Part shown: piece by piece, positions 28,910 through 38,339 of the stretch | Layout: each line of letters opens with the position of its first letter | How positions within the stretch are numbered: the stretch's first letter is position 1 | DNA from: Fibrobacterota bacterium | GTDB lineage: Bacteria; Fibrobacterota; Chitinivibrionia; Chitinivibrionales; Chitinispirillaceae | NCBI GenBank assembly: GCA_023412475.1 | Contig: JAEYNR010000059.1 | Location: forward strand, 1-64,000 | Direction: 5' to 3' | DNA: 64,000 nt | Program-made: the position numbers and the translations under genes | The notes under the pieces: generated by a model | Database searches by the model: none | Told to the model about the DNA's origin: nothing | Seen by the model: the letters and a program-made list of their open reading frames with translations, nothing else

Positions 28910-30724
28910 TCAGTTAGGCAGCAATATTTTATCAGTAAAAAGCAGTTTTCCCGAAGCTTTCACTCTCAGCAGCAGCAAGTTGTTGTTGAGCATTTTTTCT
29001 GCACTGAATGTTCTGGTGTTAAGACCTGGTTGAAGTTTTTGTTGCAATAGTCTTGTGTGCAGTCTTCCATTGCAATCAAAAAGTTCCACACTCACAACCT
29101 CTGATTTTGAAGTAAGAAGAGAGATGGAGAAGGTATTATTCAGACGGTTAGTATTTACAGTCACCTTAAAACCAGGTTTGCTAGCCCGTTTTTTTCCGGG
29201 AATAATTGCAGTGCTGTTGGATCCTGGTGAAGGATTAGCCGCTTTCCAGTTAGCCGGATCATTGCCATATTCATTTTTATTTATTCTGTGGAGGGATTTA
29301 CCCGTTCCATTAGCCTCCTCCGGCCAGGGGGCACTATTACCATAAGTAATCCAATCTATTAACATGTAAGGGAACACCTGGGTCATATCTTCCTCAAAAT
29401 AGGAAGAACGAGGCTTCTCCAGCTTGATAGTCTCTCCACTGCCCTGAAGAGTACCCAAATAGGGGAATACCGGAGTATTACTGTCCAAGTTGTATTTCTG
29501 CCGAAAAGCATCAACAGAAACCGTGTCATCTATGAGCACGATGAACTGTCCTGGATTGATTTTTGTATTCAGAGGAAAATTGAAGTCTATTCCACTGACT
29601 TTCCATGTGTTGGTTGAGTCATCTTTATCATATAGTTTAACAGTATCATCACTTATATTTTGCAATTCCAGAAACTCTATTCCATCGGTTGTCTTATACA
29701 AAATTTCTGTTATGACCACTTTCCCTGAATAAGGCTTACTGTTAGAAGTCCCAGGAGTAAGAGAATCCATTGGAACGAAATGAGTCTCACCCACACTGTT
29801 AGTATGGCGACCAAAAGAGATGTTGTTTGAAACTTCGCCAAATGAGTACCCATGGTTATAACCGGTCAGATTACCTTCTGAATCGGCTTCAAATACGAAA
29901 GCATCTTCACCATGAGCATCAAAATTAAACCCATTGTCTCCGGCACTATACACTTCAGCCTTAAAAACAAGGTAACCACCAGCAGCAATAGTTGTATTTG
30001 CAGGGATTTTAAATTTTTTAGGTTTTTTGGAATTATCGGTCAGATACCAACCACTAATATCAACTTCGCTGTTAGTGGAATTATAAAGCTCAACGAAATC
30101 TTCCTGGGTTGAGTCAGTATTTGCAAGGACCTCATTAATCAGTACTTTTGGAGAACTTACCTCAGGATCATCAGCTCCGGGTGAACCATGAATCTTTGCT
30201 GATGCCCGCCAGGTTGAATAATGATTAGGATCACCGGCTCTATCTGGCTTAACCGGAACAAGCGAATTACCGGAACCATCAGCGGCAACCGGCCATGGAC
30301 TGCTATCTTTATAATCTACCTCATCAATCTCTACACCTGAGGCATCACACAGGGTGATCTTTTCACCTGAGTTTTTCAAATTTCCTAATTTAAAAATGTG
30401 GTCAGGTTTAAATCCATAGCGGCTTTCAAAGCCGATTTCATCAAAAGCGATCACTTTAAACTTACCGGCTTCAATCGTTGTTGCAGCAGGGAAATCGAAT
30501 GTGAGTCCATTGGAAAAAAAATAACCGCTTATATCGACAGTTTCGGTTCCTGTGTTTTTTATCTCAATAAATTCACCAAAATCTCCATCCAGCGTAGTTT
30601 CGTCTGAAAGTGTAACATCCAGCGGATGATAATGGATTTCTGTGATGACGATTGCTGCATTCGCATATAGAAAAAGCGCAGAAACACAGAAAGATGTCAG
30701 AATTTTAGCGCATAACTGATTCAT
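28910..30724 (-). CDS. Secreted protein with three lamin-tail domains and sorting tail
   Basis: AAGGAG precedes the ATG. A signal peptide (to about residue 23) is followed by three LTD (lamin tail domain) repeats. They start at IVITEIHYHP, VLINEVLANT and VVITEILYKT, and each contains an EFIEI/DFVELYN/EFLELQN strand and an SGYFF/SGWYLTDN-type strand. LTD modules are beta-sandwich domains common in secreted bacterial proteins and usually serve adhesion or anchoring. The final about 80 residues (VELFDCNGRLHTRL; NNNLLLLRVKASG) look like a type IX-like C-terminal domain. No catalytic domain is recognised. Its place beside the glycosidases suggests a role at the cell surface, which is inference. 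Confidence 0.78.
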   Translation of the reverse strand: MNQLCAKILTSFCVSALFLYANAAIVITEIHYHPLDVTLSDETTLDGDFGEFIEIKNTGTETVDISGYFFSNGLTFDFPAATTIEAGKFKVIAFDEIGFESRYGFKPDHIFKLGNLKNSGEKITLCDASGVEIDEVDYKDSSPWPVAADGSGNSLVPVKPDRAGDPNHYSTWRASAKIHGSPGADDPEVSSPKVLINEVLANTDSTQEDFVELYNSTNSEVDISGWYLTDNSKKPKKFKIPANTTIAAGGYLVFKAEVYSAGDNGFNFDAHGEDAFVFEADSEGNLTGYNHGYSFGEVSNNISFGRHTNSVGETHFVPMDSLTPGTSNSKPYSGKVVITEILYKTTDGIEFLELQNISDDTVKLYDKDDSTNTWKVSGIDFNFPLNTKINPGQFIVLIDDTVSVDAFRQKYNLDSNTPVFPYLGTLQGSGETIKLEKPRSSYFEEDMTQVFPYMLIDWITYGNSAPWPEEANGTGKSLHRINKNEYGNDPANWKAANPSPGSNSTAIIPGKKRASKPGFKVTVNTNRLNNTFSISLLTSKSEVVSVELFDCNGRLHTRLLQQKLQPGLNTRTFSAEKMLNNNLLLLRVKASGKLLFTDKILLPN

Positions 30725-31085
30725 TTTTTAATGCTCCTTATTTGCATACCTTTATCCTGTAACAAATTTTAAAATCGTGATATTCAAAAGCATTTGTTGC
30801 TAGTTATTGTTAAATGGTTCGAAATTTTTTTCTTACAAAGCTGACCAAAAACAATCAGATCTTTTCCCCTAACTATTTCATTAATTTACCTCCTAATTAT
30901 CCTTACTGTAATTTAAATGATAACCAGATGGTGTTATTCTTTAAAAAAACAAAATACCAGACCTATAAGATTTATTTAATTGGCTATAGCCCAGTCCCTT
31001 CCGACCAATCACTTGGCGGTATCCTCCAATTATAGTATATTGATCACTTCAAGCATCAAAATTGATGAAAAAAACTGGAGATCAC

Positions 31086-32222
31086 ATGAAATTGCATCTG
31101 ATTTTTCCTGTCATTTTGTTTTCATTGTGCGTTACTCCTTTTGCTTTAGACCAAATCACAACCGATGCAACGGGGGTCGGAAAAACCAAAGAAGAAGCTT
31201 TACTCGCTGCTAAAAAAAACGCCGCCAGAGATGCTATTAATACTTTGCTGAGCTCTCAGATAGAAATCGACAGCTTTGCTGCAAAAGAAAATGATTTCCT
31301 CTCCAAAGTCATAGTAAATCTTAAAGACTGGAAACTTCTGTCGGAATCGAAAAACTCTGATAGTCTATTTAAAATTAAAATAAGGGCAAGCTTTCCCAAA
31401 AATTCAGTAAAAAAAGAGCTGTACTCTTCACAGATTTTGATTGAATCGATGCATAAACCGACAATTTTGGTTCTGGTATCTGAGGAAAACTGTGGTATTT
31501 GGGATCCTCAGAACCAATCCGCAGAAAACGTGATTTTTAATTATTTACAAAAACCCTACAAATTCGATCTAATTAGTCCTGCCATTGCAGCATCAATAAA
31601 AAGCTCTAAACAACAATTCGGGCAGCTTTTTGGGAATCTTTCTGCTGCAGTAGCAACGGGGACACAAAATGGAGCCGAAGTATTAATAATAGGAACAGCC
31701 GTAAGCAAGAAATCCGATAACAACTCTCATAATTCTCCGCCAATGGTTTCGGTCAGCGCAGATATATTACTAAAAGTGATAAATTGTACCACTGGCCGGC
31801 TTATCTGCTCTGTAAGCAGTAACAGCTCGGCAACAGACAGCAGTCATATCACTGCCGGGGAGGCAGCTATCGAAAAAGCCGCCATTAACACTGTAAAGAA
31901 ACTGCTGCACCCAGTCATTATAGACTGGCAAGGACAGCTCAATGTTGGATTCCCCATTACCATGACCATAAATGCCGTAAAATCCTATCGCCAAAGGAGC
32001 GTAGTTATCCAGACTCTCAACCGTATAGAAAATATAAATATGGTCAGAGAACAGGTCTGGGATCCGGAGTCTTTTATTCTTAGGCTGAATATCTATTATA
32101 GAGGCAATCCCAATGATCTTCACAAAAAACTGAATGGTTTTAAACTTCTCTCAGGAGGCGGAAGTCTTCTGGTAACCGGAGTTAATAGCCAGAATATCAC
32201 TTTGCTAATGCAGGTAATGTGA
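31086..32222 (+). CDS. Secreted FlgT/LPP20-like protein
   Basis: The ATG at 31086 has GGAG five bases upstream. It starts a signal peptide (LHLIFPVILFSLCVTPFA), so it is preferred to the Met at 31062. The mature N-terminus has ATGVGKTKEEALLAAKKNAA, the pattern of FlgT/LPP20-type domains. A middle part (TILVLVSEENCGIWD; GAEVLIIGTAV) resembles the TPR-less middle region of FlgT-like proteins, and a C-terminal segment repeats an alpha/beta pattern. FlgT stabilises flagellar rings in Vibrio; many homologues occur without that role. No flagellar gene is nearby, so only an envelope location is claimed. The region 30725-31085 before it holds nothing recognisable. Confidence 0.6.
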   Translation: MKLHLIFPVILFSLCVTPFALDQITTDATGVGKTKEEALLAAKKNAARDAINTLLSSQIEIDSFAAKENDFLSKVIVNLKDWKLLSESKNSDSLFKIKIRASFPKNSVKKELYSSQILIESMHKPTILVLVSEENCGIWDPQNQSAENVIFNYLQKPYKFDLISPAIAASIKSSKQQFGQLFGNLSAAVATGTQNGAEVLIIGTAVSKKSDNNSHNSPPMVSVSADILLKVINCTTGRLICSVSSNSSATDSSHITAGEAAIEKAAINTVKKLLHPVIIDWQGQLNVGFPITMTINAVKSYRQRSVVIQTLNRIENINMVREQVWDPESFILRLNIYYRGNPNDLHKKLNGFKLLSGGGSLLVTGVNSQNITLLMQVM

Positions 32223-32276
32223 ACAGTAAGCTTTTTTAACCTGACTTAATATAAAACAAGGATATGTAAACAATTG

Positions 32277-33341
32277 ATGTCTGAAAGAAAAAATACAAAA
32301 GCTATTTCGGTCAGAGGTATTAAAATCGGAGGAAATGCTCCTGTAGTTATTCAATCTATGACTAATACCCCTGCAGGAGACATTGACGGAACACTGAAAC
32401 AAATTGAACAATTAACTGCTGCAGGCTGCAGAATCGTCAGAATCGCTGTACCTGAGGAAAATGCAGTTGCGTCATTTAAACAAATCAGAAAACAAACCGA
32501 TGTGGCCCTGGTAGCCGACATCCACTTTAATTATAAGCTGGCAATTGCAGCTATCGAAGCCGGTGCAGACAAAATAAGAATCAATCCTGGAAATATCGGT
32601 TCTGATCAAAGGGTAAAGATGGTGGTTGATGCCGCAGCCAGCGCAAACATTCCCATAAGAATCGGAGTTAACTCGGGGTCTCTGGAAAAAAAACTGCTTC
32701 AGAAATATGGTGGCTCAAGTCCTGAGGCACTGCTGGAAAGTGCTCAAAACTACATATCCATGATGAATTCCTGGAATTTCCGCGATATCATTATTTCTAT
32801 CAAAGCAAGTGATGTGCTTACTACAATCAAGGCATGCCGTCTGCTTGCGATCCATAGCGATGTTCCACAGCATATTGGAATTACCGAGTCCGGTACAGTA
32901 CGCAGTGGTTCAATCAGATCATCGGTAGGAATCGGAACTCTTCTGGCTGAAGGAATTGGAGACACCATCCGTGTGTCGCTCTCAGGAGATCCTGTAGATG
33001 AGATTTATGTGGCTAAAGAAATTTTAAAATCACTGGACCTTATGGAAGGACCGGTGGTAATCGCCTGCCCCACCTGCGGACGAACTCAGATCGATGTCGC
33101 TTCTCTTGCAAACCAGGTTGAACAGATTGTTTCCGGAATTCAAACCCCCATTAAAATTGCGGTGATGGGATGCGTTGTAAATGGCCCCGGAGAAGCAAGG
33201 GATGCAGATATAGGTATCGCTGGTGGTAAACAGGAAGGATTACTGTTTATTAAAGGTGAACCGGTATGCAAAGTTCCTGAAAAAGAACTTTTAAGCAAGT
33301 TCAGGGAAATCCTTGAGCAGCAAATCAGTATAAAAGCATGA
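32277..33341 (+). CDS. ispG: 4-hydroxy-3-methylbut-2-en-1-yl diphosphate synthase
   Basis: IspG/GcpE of the MEP isoprenoid pathway, converting MEcPP to HMBPP with a [4Fe-4S] cluster. The TIM-barrel part has PVVIQSMTNTPAGD and VALVADIHFNYKLAIAA; the C-terminal part supplies the cluster Cys in ACPTCGRTQID and MGCVVNGPGEA. Length (354) is that of the short bacterial form. An in-frame TTG sits one codon upstream of the ATG at 32277; the ATG is chosen. A second isoprenoid gene, ispA, lies 11 kb away. Confidence 0.95.
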   Translation: MSERKNTKAISVRGIKIGGNAPVVIQSMTNTPAGDIDGTLKQIEQLTAAGCRIVRIAVPEENAVASFKQIRKQTDVALVADIHFNYKLAIAAIEAGADKIRINPGNIGSDQRVKMVVDAAASANIPIRIGVNSGSLEKKLLQKYGGSSPEALLESAQNYISMMNSWNFRDIIISIKASDVLTTIKACRLLAIHSDVPQHIGITESGTVRSGSIRSSVGIGTLLAEGIGDTIRVSLSGDPVDEIYVAKEILKSLDLMEGPVVIACPTCGRTQIDVASLANQVEQIVSGIQTPIKIAVMGCVVNGPGEARDADIGIAGGKQEGLLFIKGEPVCKVPEKELLSKFREILEQQISIKA

Positions 33342-33528
33342 TGAGTATTTAGAGTTTTCTTAGATTTGATAACTCTCAAGAATACGAAATTTTGCTCTCA
33401 TTAACGGGTAACATTTAATTGCCGGAGTTATAAACTAAGATTGGATTTATTGAGTATCGCTTTTTGCCTGTGATATCTGATACTCTTTCTGATTGCTGAG
33501 TAATAATCCTTTAACTTTTTATAATGCA

Positions 33529-34404
33529 ATGAAAAAACTGCTTATTACCGGGGCTTCGGGATTTCTTGGGTGGAACCTGTGTTCAATCGCATCCAGCCAA
33601 TACAAAGTTATTCCAGTGAGTAACAGAAATTTTTATGAACAGCCCGCTACTAAAGCCCACAAATGTGATATCACCGATTATCAGCAATTAAAAGCCCTTA
33701 TGTCAGGAGAAAAACCGGATGCAGTAATCCATCTGGCTGCTGCATCAAATCCTAACTATTGTCAGATCCACCCAGACGAAACCTTCAAGATAAATGTCAC
33801 TGCATCTTCAAATATCGCCGGATTGTGTGCTGACCTGAACGCTTTCTGTGTTTTCACCTCCTCAGATCTGGTTTTTAATGGTAAAAACCCTCCTTATAAA
33901 GAAGATGATGATACAAATCCGGTTAACACTTATGGTCAGCAAAAATTGACTGCTGAACAACAGATGCGTTGCCGGTATGAAAATGCCACCATCTGTCGAA
34001 TGCCACTTATGTATGGTGATGCGCCTCGATGGGCCTCAAGTTTTATCCAACCCTGGATCAAACAGCTTCAGGAAGGAAACACTCTGAGCCTTTTCACCGA
34101 TGAGTTCCGTAGCCCGCTCAGCGCCCGTGATGCTTGCAGGGGACTTCTTCTGGCTCTGGAGAAACCCCGGGAAATAATTCATCTGGGTGGACCAGAAAGA
34201 TTATCCAGATATGAAATGGGTAAGATTCTGGCAGAAACCAATGGATTTTCTCAAACTTTGCTTGACCCATGTAAACAGCAGGATCTACCCATGGCTGCTC
34301 CCAGACCAACAGATGTCTCTTTAGACAGTTCAAAAGCATTTGCGATGGGATTTTGCCCCCAATCCTTCGCGAGGACGCTACGGATTGCAGGCAGTACTAC
34401 GTAA
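33529..34404 (+). CDS. RmlD-like NAD(P)-dependent sugar reductase/epimerase (SDR)
   Basis: An extended SDR: nucleotide-binding GASGFLGWN at residues 8-16, HLAAASNPNYC, the Ser of FTSSDLVFNG and the YxxxK dyad in TYGQQKLTAEQ, closest in layout to dTDP-4-dehydrorhamnose reductase-like proteins. The frame also opens with TTG at 33493, but the ATG at 33529 starts right before the nucleotide-binding strand. No sugar-nucleotide operon surrounds it, so the substrate is unknown. The last about 11 codons (RTLRIAGSTT) are encoded by the first copy of a degenerate repeat that continues downstream, so the original C-terminus may have been replaced. Confidence 0.8.
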   Translation: MKKLLITGASGFLGWNLCSIASSQYKVIPVSNRNFYEQPATKAHKCDITDYQQLKALMSGEKPDAVIHLAAASNPNYCQIHPDETFKINVTASSNIAGLCADLNAFCVFTSSDLVFNGKNPPYKEDDDTNPVNTYGQQKLTAEQQMRCRYENATICRMPLMYGDAPRWASSFIQPWIKQLQEGNTLSLFTDEFRSPLSARDACRGLLLALEKPREIIHLGGPERLSRYEMGKILAETNGFSQTLLDPCKQQDLPMAAPRPTDVSLDSSKAFAMGFCPQSFARTLRIAGSTT

Positions 34405-34506
34405 AGGTGAAAGATATACAATCTAAGGGATTGCTACGGATTGAAGGAAGTACCAACCCAAGGACATTGCTGCGGGTTGAAAGAAGCACAAACGCAATGA
34501 CATTGC
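34371..34506. repeat. Degenerate repeat array 1 (inverted relative to array 2)
   Basis: Copies begin at 34371, 34425, 34460 and 34496 (steps 54, 35, 36). Cores are GACGCTACGGATTGCAGGC, ATTGCTACGGATTGAAGGAA and ACATTGCTGCGGGTTGAAAG, plus a partial copy. The first copy lies inside the 3' end of the RmlD-like gene. Its core is nearly the reverse complement of the unit of array 2 at 34.8-34.9 kb. The 34507-34788 spacer shows no gene. Confidence 0.65.
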
Positions 34507-34788
34507 AGAGTAAACTTCACGGATGAAGTTAGAGGTCTTCATTGAACACTTCGATAGCATTACTGTAAAAAAGTGCAACACCAGTCAAGTACTACCGCCA
34601 CAAAAGCTTGATTGAGTGACAAAGCCGCGAAAGCAAGAAGCCACGACAGTGCCTTTACGAAACATCTGGCTCCACTGACTTAGCCAGTGATTTCCTGAAA
34701 GCCAGAAATGACTTGTCCTTATAAAAAATCAAATTACTTCGTATAAATTTGAGGAAAAAAAAATAAAAGCGAGCAATCTGTAGCTTCT

Positions 34789-34945
34789 GAGATTCCGTAG
34801 TATCAGCGTAAAAAGTAGCCTGCAATCGTAGTATCAGCGAAAAGGAAGCCTGCGATCCGTAGCGTCTACATAAAAAAAAGAAGCCTGAAATCCAAAGCTT
34901 CTGTAAAAAAGTAACGCCTGCGATCCGAAGCGTCTTCGTTAAGAA
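34789..34945. repeat. Degenerate repeat array 2 beside tRNA-Ser
   Basis: Five units begin at about 34789, 34818, 34848, 34883 and 34916 (29-35 bases apart), with a consensus near GCCTGCGATCCGTAGCGTCT followed by an A-rich spacer. An earlier partial copy lies near 34772. The array stops two bases before tRNA-Ser. Core sequence is the reverse complement of array 1. Confidence 0.7.
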
Positions 34946-34946
34946 T

Positions 34947-35028
34947 CGGAGGACGAGGGACTCGAACCCCCAAGCGGTTACCCGCGACGGTTTTCAAGAC
35001 CGTTGGATTACCATTATCCTAGTCCTCC
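34947..35028 (-). tRNA. tRNA-Ser (anticodon TGA)
   Basis: On the minus strand GGAGGAC pairs with GTCCTCC as acceptor stem. The anticodon stem ACGGT/ACCGT encloses loop CTTGAAA, giving anticodon TGA. There is a long variable arm (CGCGGGTAACCCGC) and the T-arm GGGGG-TTCGAGT-CCCTC. The long variable arm and the anticodon both indicate serine. CCA is not encoded. Confidence 0.93.
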
Positions 35029-35196
35029 AAAAAAGTCTTTCAAATATAGCTTTGTGCAGCTTAGTGTGCAAGATCGAAAAACAGTCTCTTCTAAGTTTTC
35101 CCACAGAAATGTTTTTTAACGCTCTACAAAATCACCTGCTCTGGCAGGGCGAAATCTTTATTGCAAAATTTGCTGGTCAGCGGAAAGCAGCTCATA

Positions 35197-37056
35197 TCAT
35201 CTAATGAAGTTAATCACTGTCTGAATCAGCAAACGACTCAGTCTATATTCCTCTCTGGCGAAAAATGGAAGATAACTATTTTTGTGATATAGCCAGATCT
35301 CATGTTTTCTGTTATGAAGGCTTTTGCCCTGAGGAATATCAAAATAAAACGATTCTTCATAAGTTCCTTCTTCCAGTGTTTCCAACTCTGCCAAAGTATA
35401 AGATGCAAGATGAAGCACTCTGATAGTGTCCTTCAGCTTTTCGTCGATAAAAAATGAAATGAATGCACTTCCTTTCAAACCCTGTGCCTTGGTAAAGGAA
35501 CATTTCATCTGAAACCCATTTCCAGATCTTGCTACCTCACTTTTGAGTATTGAATATGATCCTTTCAGGTGATCTTTTTCCTCAACTTTTCGGGTCAGAC
35601 TAAAGGGTATGTCTGCTTCAAAACCATTAGCTTTAGATAGGATTATCAGACCATCCAGATTGCATTTTAGTATGAAAGAATCGGCTTTAGCCAGGTTTGC
35701 CAGCCGCCTGCGATTAAAAAGCAGATCATCGTAATCACGCTTCTCAAAAAAATCGAACAGATAATACTGAGCTCTCATGGTGTCGAAGGGATAAGGGTGA
35801 ATAAAGGCCCACTGTCTGTCAGCCATTTTTGTCATGAGGTGTACATCGGATGCAATAGGAACTTTTGGCGGCAAAAGCTTTAATAGTGAATCAGCAATTG
35901 AATCGTGCTTAGTATATTTGTAATGAAAAACATTGCGTTTCTCTGGATTAAGCATCTCTCTGAAATTGATTCCTATTGCTGAGTGTGGGAAAAGCACCAG
36001 TAGAACCATTGAAGGGAAAAGTGTTCCATAAAGAGCCTGTTTGAATTGTTTTTCAGTTTTTATCCTCGAAATGCCCTCAATAAGAATTATAAATACCGGT
36101 GCAACCAGAATCGCATGACGATGAGTAAGAACTGAACCGGAAGCAACAAAGATCATCATTAAAGGTATAAGAAGGATTAAGCCACGTATAAATTTCAGTA
36201 AACTGATATTGAGTATCGCCAGTATGACAAGTACAAACTGAGACTGGGACGTAAAGATGTTTCTCCAGAAATAGGCATTGTATCTCAGTACTGCAGTTCT
36301 CAGATTGGTATCAGGCGAATCTACCACATGGGCGGCTACATTCAGATTGTACCCTTTTGCGCCCGCGAAAAACTGTATCGCAGGTGTAAGAATTATAAAC
36401 TGAGCCAAGCCAATTAATATCAGCATAGCTGAGCGCTTTTTATCTTCATTGATTATCATAACTCCCAAAAGTAGGTTGAAAAGAAAAGCATGCTCTTTAA
36501 CTGATATCCCCAAAGCTATCAACAACCAGAAATAGACATATTGTCTTCTGCGATAAAATAACCATGCCAGAAGATGTGGGGTAATGATAAACGAGTCTGC
36601 GTGAAACTCGAAAAGATTTATTGCAGCAAGAAGCGGAAACGTCCAATAGCATAATGACAGTATAACCGCAGTTTTTTTATTGACATTCATCTGGCAGGCC
36701 AGCATATACACCACAATTCCAGCGGAACCTGTTGCTATCGTTTGCAAAATAAGAAGAGTATGCGCAGAGGGAAAGAGGGCAAAAAAAGGTAAAAAAACTA
36801 ACGTTATAAGATCTGTATGTCCACTGAACCTGCACGTAATGTAGCCATTTCCCAGGGTTGATTCCATTAAATTCCAATTTAGGGTATTATAGAAAGCCTG
36901 AAGGATATTACCCATATCGAAATCATAATTATAACCGTTGTAGGCTCTAATAGAGAGAGTGGCAAAAATGATGCAATAGAGCAGAAAGCATCCCCAAATA
37001 ATAATAGGATAATAAAAAGATTCTCCGGATATTCTTTTTTGCAGGAACGATTTCAT
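35197..37056 (-). CDS. DUF2079 multi-spanning membrane protein
   Basis: The 619-residue product has about ten hydrophobic helices in residues 15-350 and a soluble C-terminal region from about residue 360. Near the N-terminus YNYDFDMGNILQAFYNT and CRFSGHTDLITLVFLPFFALFPS match the DUF2079 family, whose members look like GT-C-fold glycosyltransferases. The Asp and His residues in those loops fit such a role, but activity is unproved. It starts with ATG at 37056. No partner genes adjoin it. Confidence 0.75.
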   Translation of the reverse strand: MKSFLQKRISGESFYYPIIIWGCFLLYCIIFATLSIRAYNGYNYDFDMGNILQAFYNTLNWNLMESTLGNGYITCRFSGHTDLITLVFLPFFALFPSAHTLLILQTIATGSAGIVVYMLACQMNVNKKTAVILSLCYWTFPLLAAINLFEFHADSFIITPHLLAWLFYRRRQYVYFWLLIALGISVKEHAFLFNLLLGVMIINEDKKRSAMLILIGLAQFIILTPAIQFFAGAKGYNLNVAAHVVDSPDTNLRTAVLRYNAYFWRNIFTSQSQFVLVILAILNISLLKFIRGLILLIPLMMIFVASGSVLTHRHAILVAPVFIILIEGISRIKTEKQFKQALYGTLFPSMVLLVLFPHSAIGINFREMLNPEKRNVFHYKYTKHDSIADSLLKLLPPKVPIASDVHLMTKMADRQWAFIHPYPFDTMRAQYYLFDFFEKRDYDDLLFNRRRLANLAKADSFILKCNLDGLIILSKANGFEADIPFSLTRKVEEKDHLKGSYSILKSEVARSGNGFQMKCSFTKAQGLKGSAFISFFIDEKLKDTIRVLHLASYTLAELETLEEGTYEESFYFDIPQGKSLHNRKHEIWLYHKNSYLPFFAREEYRLSRLLIQTVINFIR

Positions 37057-37229
37057 AGATACCGGAATTGGGTTTGCAGGAACCTGTTCAAATCAGATCA
37101 GTTATATAAACGTTAAACTGTCTAGTTACTACTCTGCTATCTGATCAGAAAAAAATCAACAGAATAATACCTACCTGTTACTCCGGCAATTAAATATTAC
37201 CTAAATTATCTAATCGGGAAAAACCATAC

Positions 37230-37290
37230 AGAAGGTAATTCCAAATCACCATTCTTAAATCCTAAACAAATTCCAAAATTATAATTTCAA
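37230..37290. repeat. Second copy of the AAATCC dispersed repeat
   Basis: Contains ATTCCAAATCACCATTC, AAATCCTAAACAAATTCC and AAAATTATAATTTC, matching the left arm of the element near 181-250. Only one orientation is present. It lies in the gene-free region between the DUF2079 gene and the 21-bp array. Confidence 0.5.
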
Positions 37291-37491
37291 AGCTGAGATA
37301 ATCAGCAGAACAGGTAAAATGAAGTTCTGCATAGGTTAACCAAATATTATTAATTTAGGACCATAACATTTTCTATTCTTATTTTTCCAGAACACACCCA
37401 TAACTCCCCAAAACACCTCTACGAATCCCGCCTTCAAAGGCCTTCCTCTCGTTCCTCTTCCTCCAGGCCCGCTTCCATGGGGTGATTCGGG

Positions 37492-37975
37492 TGTGAGAAG
37501 CCTTCCCATGCGTGTTACAGAGGTCCCCAGACCTGTGACAAAGGTCGATTTTTCATTAAAATCGATAAAAAGAGCATTTTACCATGCGTTTTTACCCGTT
37601 ACTTACTCTGTTTGATGTGTGACAGGGTGTCCTGAACCTGTTAGAGGGGTTCTTTTTATTGTGACTGAGGGTGCCAGACTTGTGAACCATTCAATTTTCT
37701 TTGTGACAGATGGCGCGGAACGTGTTACAAGCCTGCTTTTTGTTCTGACAGCACATAAAAATGATCAAAAACGAATTGTAACAGCTTCAATAAACTCTGA
37801 AATGAGATATTTTCACGAAAATACGCGTTTTGGATACCCTGTAACAGAGATTTTGAGGTGTGTAACAGAAAAAAGTGGATCGGTTACAAAGAAAATTGTG
37901 TGATTCACATTCTAAAGTCAATGTGTCACAAGCTCCGGAGGCATTGTAACAAGGGTTATAGCATTGTAACAAGGA
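37492..37975. repeat. Phased 21-bp repeat array with TGTnACA core
   Basis: A TGT(A/T/G)ACA-like core recurs in register at 37492, 37513, 37534, 37597, 37618, 37639, 37660, 37681, 37702, 37723 and 37744. After one 33-bp step it continues at 37777, 37840, 37861, 37882, 37903, 37924 and 37945, then once at 37965. Missing positions are exact multiples of 21. The remainder of each unit is only loosely conserved (often CAGAGG...CC). Reading frames of 94 and 61 codons across it are by-products of the 7-codon period. The 37057-37491 region before it and 37976-38171 after it show no gene. Confidence 0.8.
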
Positions 37976-38171
37976 TTAGTGCCTCTCACTGCTCATTTTT
38001 TGGCATAAATCATAAAAAAGATCGCTCACACGTTATTCTGCAGAGATTGTTCGGGGGGGGCGGATCGGAAGCAATCTCCGACCCCGTTTTACAAAAAGTA
38101 TGAGCGGTCTTTTTACTTTTATTCTGAAACAGACATTACTTAACTGTTGCTGTTTCAGCGATGGATTCAGT

Positions 38172-38339
38172 TTAAGTATTGACCTCTTCCTGATCATCGG
38201 TTTCAGAATCATCCTCATCATCAAGATCATCGGAATCATCAGAAGAGATCTTTCTGTATTTGCTGGTAAAGTTGGCATTGTAGTAATCAGGATCCTTACA
38301 AAAAGCTGCGCTTGCAAACTCTTTGATTTCGGCCTGGTT
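38172..38339 (-). pseudogene. In-frame acidic extension behind the helicase stop codon
   Basis: Immediately after the TAA that ends the helicase (38340-38342), the same frame continues for 55 sense codons to a TAA at 38172-38174. It reads NQAEIKEFASAAFCKDPDYY, then NANFTSKYRKISSDD, and ends in a strongly acidic stretch (DDSDDLDDEDDSETDDQEE). There is no ATG, GTG or TTG inside, so it is not a separate gene with a normal start. Composition is clearly protein-like. The options are a recent nonsense mutation that split off the C-terminal tail, stop-codon readthrough, or a sequencing error. Confidence 0.6.

Noticed and set aside
37619..37903. 94-codon protein over the 21-bp array
   Set aside because: The frame is open because 21 bp equals seven codons; it has no ribosome site and no family resemblance.
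37492..37985. CRISPR array
   Set aside because: Only a 7-bp core is conserved, the period is 21 bp, and there are no 28-37-bp repeats with unique spacers and no cas genes.
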